Shown: positions 1 through 9,084, counted from the first letter of the stretch. The stretch is DNA of 64,000 nucleotides from Bacteroidota bacterium (GCA_029237775.1 JAQZBR010000007.1:124001-188000); one strand, 5' to 3'. Numbers and translations are program-made. Notes: a model not told the origin generated them from the letters alone.

Positions 1-546
1 AGTTACCTCGGCTCTGTCGGCACATGGTATATGCTTGATGAAATGCTGGATTTTTTCAAAGAATTACTTTCATTCAAACCCACTGCTAAGTTTCTTTTCA
101 TTACAGCAGACGATAAGCAAATCATTGTAGAAAAAGGGAAAGAGAAAAACATTCCGGAAGACCGAATTTTAATCCGGGCAGCAGAAAGAAAAGAAGTGCC
201 TTCACTTTTAAGTCTGAGCACAGTGGCACTTTATTTTATTAAACCTCTTTATTCAAAAAAGGCTTCATCGCCAACAAAAACAGGTGAGATCATGGGAATG
301 GGAATCCCCCTGATCACAAACACCGGAATAGGCGACAGTGACCTGATCATTAAAAGATCTTCGGCAGGGCTACTTATAAATGAGTTTACCACTGATGAAT
401 ACCAAAGAATAATTAAACAAATTGATGTACTTTTAACGTCCGATAAAAATGCAATAATGAAAGCTGCAAATGATTATTTTTCCCTTGAGAAAGGAATCGA
501 ATTATATGCAGAGGTTTATAAAAAAACGCTAAATAATCAGCTTTGA
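1..546 (+). CDS. Glycosyltransferase, GT-B fold (C-terminal part; 5' end outside window)
   Basis: The frame is open from base 1, so the window begins inside the gene; 181 codons remain. What is visible is the C-terminal Rossmann half of a GT-B glycosyltransferase: a strand-helix pattern followed by the donor-binding loop PTKTGEIMGMG (fragment residues 91-101), which corresponds to the E-x7-E type nucleotide-sugar loop of families GT1/GT4. It probably transfers a sugar from an activated donor onto a lipid-linked or cell-surface glycan at the cytoplasmic face. The acceptor cannot be told. galE begins 3 bases after its stop, so the two are almost certainly co-transcribed, consistent with a cell-surface polysaccharide locus running in from the left. 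Confidence 0.75.
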   Translation, partial: SYLGSVGTWYMLDEMLDFFKELLSFKPTAKFLFITADDKQIIVEKGKEKNIPEDRILIRAAERKEVPSLLSLSTVALYFIKPLYSKKASSPTKTGEIMGMGIPLITNTGIGDSDLIIKRSSAGLLINEFTTDEYQRIIKQIDVLLTSDKNAIMKAANDYFSLEKGIELYAEVYKKTLNNQL

Positions 547-549
547 GAT

Positions 550-1590
550 ATGAATAAAAAAACGATTTTGGTAACCGGAGGCGCAGGATATATTGGGTCG
601 CATACGATCATAGAACTTATTGAGAACACCAATTACAACATAGTTTCGGTTGATAATTTTTCTAATTCATCTCACAAGACTTTTGATCGCATTGAAAAAA
701 TCACAGGAAAGAGAATTAAAAACTACGCGATCGATCTTTGCGATGCCTCCGAAGTTGAAAAACTTTTTACTTCCGAAAAGGACATTACCGGAATTATTCA
801 CTTTGCTGCATTTAAATCAGTGTCCGAGTCAGTCGCTGAACCTTACAAATATCATCACAACAACATAGCATCCCTCCTGAATATTCTCGAAGCTTGTTTA
901 AAACATAATATCAGCAATTTCATTTTTTCATCCTCCTGCTCAGTCTACGGAAACATTGAAAAACTCCCGGTAAAAGAAGATAGCAAACTTGGAAAGGCAG
1001 AATCACCCTATGCATTTACAAAACAAGCAGGAGAAGAGATCATAAAAGATTATGCTCGTGCATTTCCAAAGCTCAATACTGTTGCGCTCCGCTACTTTAA
1101 CCCGGTAGGCGCGCACACTTCCGGCCTCATAGGAGAAGATCCTATTAACAAACCAAGCAATCTGGTACCTGTAATTACAAAAACTGCAATTGGTAAAATC
1201 CCTGAAATGACTGTCTACGGAAAAGATTACCCGACCCGTGATGGCACCTGTATCCGTGATTACATCCACGTTACTGATGTTGCAATCGCTCACATCAAGG
1301 CTTTGGAATACATTTTGAACGGCAAACAAAAAAGTAATTTCTCGATATTTAATCTCGGTTCCGGAGATGGCGTGAGTGTTCTCGAAGCAATCAATGCATT
1401 TGAAAAGGTATCAGGCGAAAAACTAAATTATAAGCTTGGCGACAAGCGCCCCGGTGATGTTATTTCTATATACTCAGACACTTCATACTCCGAAAAGGAA
1501 TTAGGCTGGAAAACAAAGTTCAGCCTGGATGAAATGATGGAAACGGCCTGGAAATGGGAGCTTGAACAAAAAAAGGAAGAGAGATCATAA
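550..1590 (+). CDS. galE: UDP-glucose 4-epimerase
   Basis: 346 residues, the normal length for GalE, an NAD-dependent extended SDR that interconverts UDP-glucose and UDP-galactose in the cytosol and so feeds galactose into glycans. The Rossmann motif TGGAGYIGSH is at residues 9-18, the catalytic Ser is in FSSSCSVYG (about 126-134), and the catalytic pair is Y154/K158 in YAFTK. The family signature RYFNPVGAH is at 181-189. The ATG lies 3 bases after the stop of the preceding glycosyltransferase, which supports translational coupling. No terminator-like hairpin is obvious after it before the rel gene. Alternatives such as a UDP-GlcNAc 4-epimerase activity cannot be excluded from sequence. Confidence 0.95.
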   Translation: MNKKTILVTGGAGYIGSHTIIELIENTNYNIVSVDNFSNSSHKTFDRIEKITGKRIKNYAIDLCDASEVEKLFTSEKDITGIIHFAAFKSVSESVAEPYKYHHNNIASLLNILEACLKHNISNFIFSSSCSVYGNIEKLPVKEDSKLGKAESPYAFTKQAGEEIIKDYARAFPKLNTVALRYFNPVGAHTSGLIGEDPINKPSNLVPVITKTAIGKIPEMTVYGKDYPTRDGTCIRDYIHVTDVAIAHIKALEYILNGKQKSNFSIFNLGSGDGVSVLEAINAFEKVSGEKLNYKLGDKRPGDVISIYSDTSYSEKELGWKTKFSLDEMMETAWKWELEQKKEERS

Positions 1591-1704
1591 CTCACCTGTT
1601 TCTCATTCGTTAAAGTTTTCAACAATAAAGCGAGGTTCAAATTACCGCAGCCCTATTCCATAAAACGGCATAATTTGCTAACTTTACGCTTTAACTGATT
1701 CTTT

Positions 1705-3921
1705 ATGCAAAAACAATCTACAATTGATCTTGAGGCGGAGAAGAAAGAGATTCTAAAACGTTACAGGGCACTTTTACAAGCGTGTAAAAGAACGCTTGAA
1801 AAAGGGGACAAACTTCTCATCCGTAAAGCGTTTGATATTGCTCTAGAAGCTCACAAAGACATGCGCAGAAAGTCTGGTGAGCCCTATATTTATCACCCTA
1901 TCGCTGTTGCCCACATTTGCGCGGAAGAGATCGGGCTCGGAACGACTTCCGTTGTTTGTGCATTGTTACACGATGTTGTAGAAGACACTGACCTCACTCT
2001 TGACGATATCCGTGGACTATTTGGAGAAAAAGAAGCGAAGATCATTGACGGCTTAACAAAGATCTCAGGCGTATTTGACCAGAGCTCTTCATTACAGGCG
2101 GAAAATTTCAGAAAGATGTTACTTACGCTTTCTGAAGATGTACGTGTGATCTTGATCAAATTAGCTGACCGACTTCACAACATGCGAACGCTTGAAAGCA
2201 TGAAACGCGACAAGCAGCTGAAGATAGCGTCTGAAACCTTATACCTGTATGCACCGCTTGCACACCGGCTTGGATTAAATGCAATTAAAACTGAACTTGA
2301 AGATCTTGGATTAAAATATACTGAACCGGATGTTTACGATGATATCCAGGTACGATTAAAAGAAGGGGAATCTGAAAGAAAAAAATTCATAACCCGTTTC
2401 ATGGTACCTATCAAGGAGATCCTTGAGGAGATTGGCCTGAAAGCAAAAATCATTGGTCGCCCGAAATCGATCTATTCCATCAATAATAAGATCAAGACCA
2501 AAGGCGTTCCTTTTGAAGAGATCTATGATCTTTTTGCTATTCGTATCATCATTGATTCTCCTCCGGATAAAGAAAAATCCGATTGCTGGAGAGTATATTC
2601 TATTGTTACCGATTTTTATCACCCGAGCCCGGAAAGGCTTCGCGACTGGATCTCCACACCGAAAGCAAACGGATACGAAAGCTTGCACACTACAGTGATG
2701 GGGCCTGACGGAAAATGGGTCGAAGTGCAGATCCGCACTACCCGCATGGATGAGCTTGCTGAAAAAGGCTATGCTGCACACTGGAAATACAAAGACAGTG
2801 CAAACGAAAATCAGCTTGATGAATGGATCCGCAAGATCCGCGAGATCTTAGAGAATCCACAGGAAAATGCCCTTGAGTTCCTTGATGATTTTAAACTCAA
2901 CCTGTTTGCTGAAGAGATCTTCGCCTTCACTCCCAAAGGTGAAATGAAAACGTTGCCAATAAATGCAACAGCGCTGGATTTTGCTTTTGATATACACACA
3001 CAGGTAGGAGAGAAATGTATTGGCGCGAAGGTGAATCACAAGCTCGTTCCTCTTAGCTATAAGTTAAAAAGCGGTGACCAGGTGGAAGTTCTTACTTCCA
3101 ACAAACAAACACCGAAGGAAGACTGGCTCAATTATGTGGTTACGGCAAGAGCAAAGAGCAAGATCAAAAATGCACTTAAAGAAGAAAGAAGAAGGATCTC
3201 CGAAGATGGTCGTGAAATGCTTGAACGAAAGTTCAACCATCTGAAGATCGACTTCACCGTTCAAAATATAAATCAGCTTGCCAATTACTTTAAGCTTCCA
3301 AGCAGCCAGGAATTATTCTATCGTGTTGCTGTCGGAAATATTAATTTAAAACATCTGAAGGATTTCCGTCAGGAACAAGGCACCATTGTCCATAAAACGG
3401 GAAGCATCAAAAAGACAGAAGCAGCACCTTCTCTTGAACAAATGGTTGCCAATACCAGGGGTAAGGCGGATATGCTTGTCATCGGGGAAAACCTGAATAA
3501 GATCGACTATAAGCTTTCACCATGTTGCACTCCTATTCCGGGGGATGACGTTTTTGGATTTATTACCATCAACGAGGGAATAAAGATCCACCGCGTAAAT
3601 TGCCCGAATGCTGTGCAATTATTATCAAATTATGCATACCGCGTAGTTAAGGCAAAATGGACCAGCCAGGAGCTGATCTCTTTCCTTGCAGGGATTAAGA
3701 TCACAGGAATCGATGAGGTCGGACTTGTAAGCAATATCACCAAGATAATTTCAAACGAGCTGAATGTAAACATGCGCTCCATCAGCTTTGATACAAATGA
3801 CGGAACTTTCGAAGGTAGTGTAACTGTCTTCGTACACGACACAACTCACCTCACGGAACTAATGAAAAAGCTTAAAAAGGTACACGGAGTCCTCACTGTT
3901 ACCCGTATGGACAGCAATTAA
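1705..3921 (+). CDS. rel: Bifunctional (p)ppGpp synthetase/hydrolase, RelA/SpoT family
   Basis: 738 residues with the full long-RSH order: HD hydrolase domain with an intact HDVVED motif (residues 89-94), synthetase domain (about 235-370, containing GRPKSIYSINNK and the nucleotide-binding EEIYDLFAIRI), TGS domain (about 405-465, starting EEIFAFTPKGE), a middle helical/zinc-finger-like region with PCCTPIPGD, and a C-terminal ACT domain (about 660-735). The intact HD motif argues for a true bifunctional enzyme rather than a RelA-type synthetase only. It controls the stringent response in the cytosol. A weak promoter-like TAACTTTA lies at 1679-1686, about 18 bases before the ATG. A hairpin terminator follows the gene. 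Confidence 0.95.
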   Translation: MQKQSTIDLEAEKKEILKRYRALLQACKRTLEKGDKLLIRKAFDIALEAHKDMRRKSGEPYIYHPIAVAHICAEEIGLGTTSVVCALLHDVVEDTDLTLDDIRGLFGEKEAKIIDGLTKISGVFDQSSSLQAENFRKMLLTLSEDVRVILIKLADRLHNMRTLESMKRDKQLKIASETLYLYAPLAHRLGLNAIKTELEDLGLKYTEPDVYDDIQVRLKEGESERKKFITRFMVPIKEILEEIGLKAKIIGRPKSIYSINNKIKTKGVPFEEIYDLFAIRIIIDSPPDKEKSDCWRVYSIVTDFYHPSPERLRDWISTPKANGYESLHTTVMGPDGKWVEVQIRTTRMDELAEKGYAAHWKYKDSANENQLDEWIRKIREILENPQENALEFLDDFKLNLFAEEIFAFTPKGEMKTLPINATALDFAFDIHTQVGEKCIGAKVNHKLVPLSYKLKSGDQVEVLTSNKQTPKEDWLNYVVTARAKSKIKNALKEERRRISEDGREMLERKFNHLKIDFTVQNINQLANYFKLPSSQELFYRVAVGNINLKHLKDFRQEQGTIVHKTGSIKKTEAAPSLEQMVANTRGKADMLVIGENLNKIDYKLSPCCTPIPGDDVFGFITINEGIKIHRVNCPNAVQLLSNYAYRVVKAKWTSQELISFLAGIKITGIDEVGLVSNITKIISNELNVNMRSISFDTNDGTFEGSVTVFVHDTTHLTELMKKLKKVHGVLTVTRMDSN

Positions 3922-3948
3922 ACTTTTCCACAAAAACCAGGACACAAA

Positions 3949-3994
3949 AACAGCTCCTACCCTGTATTGACAAGGGGTGCGGGCTGTTTTTTTT
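3949..3994 (+). terminator. Rho-independent terminator after rel
   Basis: AACAGC at the left arm pairs with GCTGTT at the right arm, with further pairing inside through G-U pairs (CTCCTACCC against GGGTGCGGG), and the stem runs directly into a run of eight T. It separates rel from the Fur-family gene. Confidence 0.75.
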
Positions 3995-4065
3995 GTTAAT
4001 ATCTTATCGGTCGGGTGCCGATAATTTTCGTATTTTTATATTCTAAATCGTTTGAGCACAAGAAC

Positions 4066-4545
4066 ATGGCTGGTGTTGATACCAAAGAGACTGTCAGGCA
4101 ATTATTTTCAGAATATCTTACCACGCATGGGCATAGAAAAACCCCTGAGCGTTTTGCAATATTAAATGAGATCTATTCACATGGTGGACATTTTGATATC
4201 GAATCATTGTACATCCACATGAAAAATAAAAAGTACCGCGTAAGCCGTGCTACTCTTTATAACACAATAGAATTATTGTTGAGTTCAAACCTTGTTACAA
4301 AACACCAGTTTGGAAAGAACCTCGCTCAGTTCGAAAAATCTCATGAATATAAACAGCATGATCATTTAATTTGTCAGGACTGTGAAAAGGTTTTTGAATT
4401 TTGTGATCCGAGAATTCAACAGATCCAAAAAATGGCGGGAGATATTCTTGATTTTAATATTTCTCACCACTCACTTAATCTTTATGGCAAGTGCAACAAA
4501 CTTGCTTCAAACGGCATTTGTGAACATAAAAAAACAAAAAAATAA
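4066..4545 (+). CDS. Fur-family metal/peroxide-responsive transcriptional regulator
   Basis: 159 residues from the ATG at 4066. An in-frame ATG exists 51 bases upstream, but it adds a hydrophobic non-conserved stretch, so the downstream start is chosen. The winged-helix region (about 8-85) contains the recognition helix [13 protein letters not shown] (59-71), typical of Fur proteins. The dimerisation half carries the HDHLICQDC signature (98-106), where CQDC provides half of the structural zinc site; the second pair is C143 and C152, spaced C-x8-C instead of the usual C-x2-C. Target metal (Fur, Zur or PerR type) cannot be decided. A STAS gene follows 6 bases downstream, suggesting one operon. 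Confidence 0.88.
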   Translation: MAGVDTKETVRQLFSEYLTTHGHRKTPERFAILNEIYSHGGHFDIESLYIHMKNKKYRVSRATLYNTIELLLSSNLVTKHQFGKNLAQFEKSHEYKQHDHLICQDCEKVFEFCDPRIQQIQKMAGDILDFNISHHSLNLYGKCNKLASNGICEHKKTKK

Positions 4546-4551
4546 ATATCT

Positions 4552-4899
4552 ATGATCTTCGACTTTAAATCTAAATCTGAAAAAGGAATCCACATTTATG
4601 AATTGATGGGAGAACTTATCGACAAGGATCAGTCCACTGCATTGATGGCTGAAATCGATGCTGCTGTTGCTAAAGGGGAAAATAAGATCTTATTGGATCT
4701 GGCAAGTTTAAAGTACATCAACAGCAGCGGCCTTAATATCTTCATTAACATACTTACCAAAGCGCGCAAGGCCTCAGGAGATGTTGCAATTTGCTGTGTA
4801 AATAAAAAAATCAATGAGCTGCTTGTGATCACAAAGCTTAACAGTGTGTTTAACGTAAGTAGTTCAACAGAAGAAGCAATGGCAATTTTAAATAAGTGA
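4552..4899 (+). CDS. STAS-domain protein (anti-anti-sigma factor type)
   Basis: 115 residues making up a single STAS domain as in SpoIIAA/RsbV. The segment LDLASLKYINSSGLNIFIN (about 48-66) holds the conserved loop; S58 and S59 occupy the position of the phosphorylated serine in anti-sigma factor antagonists. It likely binds a switch kinase or a phosphatase partner in the cytosol, but no such partner gene is visible in this window. It sits 6 bases after the Fur-family gene, so the two may share a transcript. In Bacteroidota such lone STAS proteins are common, and their targets are mostly unknown. Confidence 0.82.
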   Translation: MIFDFKSKSEKGIHIYELMGELIDKDQSTALMAEIDAAVAKGENKILLDLASLKYINSSGLNIFINILTKARKASGDVAICCVNKKINELLVITKLNSVFNVSSSTEEAMAILNK

Positions 4900-4968
4900 G
4901 TGATTGATTAAAGATTCAGGTACACACGTAAAAAGAACGCACAAAGAAAATAATATTCATAACAAACG

Positions 4969-5000
4969 CAGATTCGTAGATTTTTTTATTCGTTATCTGC
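4969..5000. repeat. Dispersed repeat with GCAGAT/ATCTGC ends (CAGATAACGAAT family)
   Basis: A 32-base stretch just upstream of purA that starts GCAGATTCGTA and ends TTCGTTATCTGC; the 6-base ends are inverted repeats. Three related copies occur at 11171, 11671 and 39731. Confidence 0.55.
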
Positions 5001-5023
5001 ACATTCAACAAATCTAAATTATA

Positions 5024-6304
5024 ATGAAGGTAGATGTATTACTGGGTCTTCAGTGGGGAGACGAAGGAAAAGGTAAAATAGTAGATGTATTAACTCCAAA
5101 ATATGACATTATCGGTCGTTTCCAGGGAGGCCCTAACGCGGGACATACACTTGAATTCAATGGTATCAAACATGTACTGAGAACAATTCCATCGGGGATC
5201 TTCCATGAAAGCTCAATTAATATTATCGGAAACGGTGTGGTCATCGATCCTGTCGTGCTTATCGCAGAAATTGATGCACTTATTAAAATGGGGGTTGATG
5301 TAAAATCTAAATTATTTTTCGCTCAGAAAGCTCACCTGATCTTACCAAGCCACCGTTTACTTGATGCCGCTTCTGAAGCATCAAAAGGAAAAGAAAAGAT
5401 TGGGTCTACATTGAAAGGTATCGGACCAACCTACATGGACAAAACAGGTCGTAACGGTATTCGTATAGGCGATATTATCCTTCCTAACTTCAAAGAGAAA
5501 TACAACGCGCTTGTTGAAAAGCACAAACAGATCCTGAGTCATCATAACTTTGACTACGATCTTTCTTCAATGGAGCCGGAATGGTTTGCAGCTATTGAAC
5601 AGCTTAAAACATACAAGGTTATTGAAAGCGAACATTACATCAATAATGCATTAAAAGAAAACAAAGCTATTCTTGCAGAAGGCGCACAGGGTTCTCTTCT
5701 CGATATCGATTTCGGATCATACCCTTTTGTGACTTCTTCAAATACTATCTGTGCAGGTGCTTGTACAGGCTTAGGAATTGCACCTAACCGGATCGGAAAT
5801 GTATTCGGGATCTTTAAAGCATACTGTACCCGTGTTGGTAGCGGCCCCTTCCCTACTGAGCTTTTTGATGAGATCGGTGACCAGATCCGCAATAACGGAC
5901 GTGAGTTTGGCTCTGTGACCGGACGTCCGAGACGTACCGGTTGGCTCGATCTTCCCGCACTAAAATACGCGGTCATGATCAATGGAGTAACCGAGCTTTT
6001 AATGATGAAAGCCGATATTTTAAGCGGACTTGAAACGATAAAAGTTTGTACTGCCTATACTTACCAGGGTAAACAGATCGATTATCTTCCATATGATTAT
6101 TCTCCGGAGTTGCTTACTCCGGTTTACACAGAGTTAAGAGGCTGGAATCAGGATCTTACTGGCCTTAATCAGCCGGATCAAATGCCTGAAGCGCTGAATG
6201 AATACATCGCATTCATTGAAAAAGCAACAGGTGTTCCTATTTCTGTGGTTTCAGTCGGACCGGACCGCACCCAGACCCTGATCCGCAAAAAGGAATTGGT
6301 ATAA
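5024..6304 (+). CDS. purA: Adenylosuccinate synthetase
   Basis: 426 residues, standard length. PurA joins IMP and aspartate using GTP, the first committed step from IMP to AMP. The phosphate-binding loop GDEGKGK is at residues 12-18 with its catalytic Asp, and GPNAGHT (37-42) contains the catalytic His41. The IMP-binding segments GSTLKGIGPTYMDK and the GTP-specificity region near the C-terminus (SVGPDRTQT) are present. The ATG is preceded by an AT-rich leader rather than a clear Shine-Dalgarno sequence, as is normal in this phylum. A perfect GC-rich hairpin follows the stop codon. Confidence 0.97.
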   Translation: MKVDVLLGLQWGDEGKGKIVDVLTPKYDIIGRFQGGPNAGHTLEFNGIKHVLRTIPSGIFHESSINIIGNGVVIDPVVLIAEIDALIKMGVDVKSKLFFAQKAHLILPSHRLLDAASEASKGKEKIGSTLKGIGPTYMDKTGRNGIRIGDIILPNFKEKYNALVEKHKQILSHHNFDYDLSSMEPEWFAAIEQLKTYKVIESEHYINNALKENKAILAEGAQGSLLDIDFGSYPFVTSSNTICAGACTGLGIAPNRIGNVFGIFKAYCTRVGSGPFPTELFDEIGDQIRNNGREFGSVTGRPRRTGWLDLPALKYAVMINGVTELLMMKADILSGLETIKVCTAYTYQGKQIDYLPYDYSPELLTPVYTELRGWNQDLTGLNQPDQMPEALNEYIAFIEKATGVPISVVSVGPDRTQTLIRKKELV

Positions 6305-6320
6305 AAATTGAACTCATTTA

Positions 6321-6350
6321 ATCACGCCCCTCCTCAAAAGAGGGCGTGAT
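6321..6350 (+). terminator. Perfect hairpin after purA (weak T-tract)
   Basis: ATCACGCCC pairs exactly with GGGCGTGAT around a 12-base loop. There is no proper T run after it, so it may be an attenuator or mRNA-stabilising hairpin instead of a strong terminator. Its right arm overlaps a GTG codon in frame with the next gene. Confidence 0.5.
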
Positions 6351-6372
6351 CATTAAAATTCGATTCACAAGG

Positions 6373-7989
6373 ATGTCAGCAAAACATATTCATTATTTTT
6401 TTATTTATACGTTTTGTATTCTCATTTTCCCCTGCTTATCCTATTCGCAGGAAAGTCCCCCTTCTAAAAAAAAGATCGAGATCCTGAATGCCGGTGCCCT
6501 CCGTTCTGAGCAGAATTTCGCGAACGGAGCCAAGCGACTGATTGGTGATGTGAGGCTGAAACATGAAACTGTCCTCATGTTCTGCGACAGTGCCTATCTG
6601 TACAATGACAATTCTCTCGATGCTTTCGGACATGTACATATTCAGCAAAACGACAGTATTAACCTGTATGGGGACTTTCTGAAGTACAATGGGAATACAA
6701 AAAAAGCAGTCCTTACAAAAAATGTGACGGTCACCAAAACCGACATGACACTAACAACCCTGGAATTAATTTATGATGTAACAACCAGCGTTGGATCCTA
6801 TAATACGCCAGCGAAGATCGTTAATAAGGATAATGTGCTTACAAGTGATCAGGGTTACTTTTTTGCAAAGTCTAGTGACCTGACTTTTAAAAACAATGTA
6901 GTTCTTACCAATCCTCAGTTCGTGATTAACTGTGATACTATGCGATACAACACAACCTCCAAGATCACATATTTCAAAGGCCCTACAACGATAAAAAGCA
7001 AAGACAATCTTATCTATTGCGAAGATGGTTGGTATGATACATTCAACGATCTATCACGTTTCAGCAAGCACTCATACATTCTTACAAAAGAGCAGAAAAT
7101 GCTTGGCGACAGCCTTTATTACGACAGAAAGAAAGGAATCGGAAAAGCCAAACGAAACGTTCAGATCATTGATACTGCGCAACAAATCGTCATCAGCGGA
7201 GATCTCGCGCTTCACTACGAATTCAACGACCTTTCCGTGATCACCGGGCACGCTCTACTAACGCAGGTTGCCGAAAAAGACAGTCTGGGAAATGACACAT
7301 TGTATATACATGCTGATACTTTGAAAGCCTGGGGTGAAACAGCTGCAAAAATCGCATCGACCGGTGGTAATTTAAAATACACCAAGAGAGCTGAAAAATC
7401 AAAAACAGATACTACGGAGGAGGACGATGACCAGAGGCTTTTCGCATATAATCACGTAAAGTTCTTTAAAAGAAATCTTCAGGGAAAATGCGATTCTCTA
7501 ATTTATACCACGATTGATTCTACAATGAAATTATTCGGGAAGCCCGTACTTTGGTCAGACGAAAATCAGCTTACTTCCGATAGCGTCAAAGTGATAAGCG
7601 GGAATAAATCGCTAAAAACAATGGAACTTTTCGGCACAGGTTTTATGGTTTCACAAGAAGACAGCTTGAGGTACAATCAGGTACGCGGAAAATATATGAA
7701 AGGCTTTTTTGCAGACAATAAGCTTTACAAGGTCAATGTTGAAGGCAACAGTCAGACGATCTATTACGCAAAGGAAAAAGACGCTATTACTGCCGTTAAT
7801 CGTGCCGATTGCAGCGACATGAGAATTATGCTGAAAGACGAACAACTTGACAGGATCATTTTTCTTACGAAGCCGGAAGCAACGTTATACCCTCTTGATA
7901 AAATTGACGTTAAGGAACTTAAACTTAAAGATTTCATCTGGCGTGGAAACGAGCGCCCGCTTCAATTTAACGACATTTTCACCTGGTAA
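6373..7989 (+). CDS. OstA/LptA-like periplasmic protein
   Basis: 538 residues from ATG 6373. An in-frame GTG at 6346 sits inside the purA hairpin and gives an implausible N-terminus, so it is rejected. The protein starts with a signal peptide (hydrophobic segment about 5-22, ending near YSQ). It then shows repeated beta-jellyroll units of the OstA/LptA type: recurring patterns of strand-turn-strand such as GDVRLKHE, ALTKNVTV-like and HVHIQQND, which build a hydrophobic lipid-carrying groove in LptA. Likely role: moving LPS across the periplasm to the outer membrane, together with the LptD-like protein at 17-20 kb. It is longer than E. coli LptA, as usual for Bacteroidota OstA-like proteins. 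Confidence 0.75.
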   Translation: MSAKHIHYFFIYTFCILIFPCLSYSQESPPSKKKIEILNAGALRSEQNFANGAKRLIGDVRLKHETVLMFCDSAYLYNDNSLDAFGHVHIQQNDSINLYGDFLKYNGNTKKAVLTKNVTVTKTDMTLTTLELIYDVTTSVGSYNTPAKIVNKDNVLTSDQGYFFAKSSDLTFKNNVVLTNPQFVINCDTMRYNTTSKITYFKGPTTIKSKDNLIYCEDGWYDTFNDLSRFSKHSYILTKEQKMLGDSLYYDRKKGIGKAKRNVQIIDTAQQIVISGDLALHYEFNDLSVITGHALLTQVAEKDSLGNDTLYIHADTLKAWGETAAKIASTGGNLKYTKRAEKSKTDTTEEDDDQRLFAYNHVKFFKRNLQGKCDSLIYTTIDSTMKLFGKPVLWSDENQLTSDSVKVISGNKSLKTMELFGTGFMVSQEDSLRYNQVRGKYMKGFFADNKLYKVNVEGNSQTIYYAKEKDAITAVNRADCSDMRIMLKDEQLDRIIFLTKPEATLYPLDKIDVKELKLKDFIWRGNERPLQFNDIFTW

Positions 7990-8000
7990 ATTTATTCATC

Positions 8001-8570
8001 ATGAGATTACTTTCTCTTTTCACTTTTCTTTTATTGATCAGTTCGTGTAAATCAAATAAGGAGACAACGACTCAAGCCACTTCAGCAACAAGCCCTGCGC
8101 CTGCTTCAGCTCCTGCGTCTTCCTCATCAACAGCTAATACTTCTTCGACATCGTCTGAAAACACAGGAACAACAGGCGGTCCGGAAACCATTGTGATCGG
8201 TTATGAAAAAGGCGCATGCTTTGGTACATGTCCGGTTTTCAAAATGACGCTGAATGCCGAAACAAACAAAGCAACTTATGTAGGAACGGCCCACGTAGAT
8301 AAAGTTGGCACATATGAAAAAGCTATCTCCGATGAGGAGATCATGAAATTAAAAGCAGAATTTGATAAGGCTAAATTTCTTGACATGAATGATGTGTACA
8401 CCAATGAAATCAGTGATCTACCAAGTACTTATGTTTCGTTCTCGATGAACGGGAAGACAAAAACAGTGAAAGAACGTTATCATGCTCCTAAGGAATTAAA
8501 GGAACTTGAGTTAATTCTTGATAAGATCGCTAACAGTGAAGGCTGGGTGCAGATTAAAGCACAGGAGTAA
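8001..8570 (+). CDS. Lipoprotein with DUF6438-like domain
   Basis: 189 residues. The N-terminus MRLLSLFTFLLLISSC is a lipoprotein signal with Cys16 as the lipidated residue. Residues 21-60 form a low-complexity Ser/Thr/Ala/Pro linker, and the rest is one globular domain beginning GYEKGACFGTCPVFKMTL (68-85), with two cysteines (C73, C77) placed as in the DUF6438 family, whose function is unknown. It starts 11 bases after the OstA-like gene and is probably in its operon. Probably anchored to the outer membrane with the linker acting as a spacer. The domain assignment is from memory of the family's CFGxCPxF pattern. Confidence 0.7.
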   Translation: MRLLSLFTFLLLISSCKSNKETTTQATSATSPAPASAPASSSSTANTSSTSSENTGTTGGPETIVIGYEKGACFGTCPVFKMTLNAETNKATYVGTAHVDKVGTYEKAISDEEIMKLKAEFDKAKFLDMNDVYTNEISDLPSTYVSFSMNGKTKTVKERYHAPKELKELELILDKIANSEGWVQIKAQE

Positions 8571-8571
8571 T

Positions 8572-9045
8572 TTAATGCAGATCGAAAGTCCTCACAAGGT
8601 CACGGTTTACAGAATTTGAGTGACAGGGTGTGCACGAAGCACCGTTGGAAGTCACACTGTAATAAACCTCTCCATTCCCTTTGAATTCAGCCCAGGCCCA
8701 GGAGTTTTTATTCTGATACATCACCGCGTATTGTATCGGCCCCGAATTAACAATTTCTTTTACAATTAAAGATGAATCAGGAAATGTTCCTCCCGGAGAA
8801 AGCTCACCCGAACTATTCAATACTCTTTGAGCAATTGAGTTCATTCTAAGCCTGAAAGGCCCGTGCGGGCTGTTGCCTGCGGGCGCTAAGGTATCACCAG
8901 ATTTATAATATCCGGAGCCAGCTGTGGTTTTTACCAGCTCAAATAGAGAGCTGTTTGTCACCTGAAAAGGAACGTCACCTTTGTCGCTGCGACAAGAGAT
9001 CAGCAGAACGGTAATTAGTGTGGATATGCTTATTCGAAATTTCAT
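8572..9045 (-). CDS. c-type heme lipoprotein, cytochrome P460-like
   Basis: 157 residues from the ATG at 9045; the ATG at 9060 would add five residues before a typical lipoprotein signal (MKFRISISTLITVLLISC, lipidated Cys18), so the internal start is preferred. A single heme-c motif CTPCH lies at residues 138-142 near the C-terminus. The order of motifs, with FPDSSLIVKE followed by YAVMYQNKNSWAWAEF and then the C-terminal CxxCH and DLVRTF, resembles the cytochrome P460 / c'-beta fold. It is convergent with the DUF6438-type gene and lies one base away from it. Function is unknown; electron transfer or NO/hydroxylamine chemistry is possible but not shown. Confidence 0.65.
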   Translation of the reverse strand: MKFRISISTLITVLLISCRSDKGDVPFQVTNSSLFELVKTTAGSGYYKSGDTLAPAGNSPHGPFRLRMNSIAQRVLNSSGELSPGGTFPDSSLIVKEIVNSGPIQYAVMYQNKNSWAWAEFKGNGEVYYSVTSNGASCTPCHSNSVNRDLVRTFDLH

Positions 9046-9055
9046 TTGCGGGTAG

Positions 9056-9084
9056 GTCATCGTGAACTTGTTTCAGGATCTGCG
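9056..9084. repeat. Palindromic end A1 (GTCATCcTGAAC family)
   Basis: 29-base REP-like palindrome at the 3' side of the intact GIY-YIG gene. It differs by one base (CGTG for CCTG) from the copy at 9934. Confidence 0.75.

Noticed and set aside
6346-6372. GTG start for the OstA-like gene
   Set aside because: It lies inside the right arm of the purA hairpin and adds residues that spoil the signal peptide; ATG 6373 gives a normal one.
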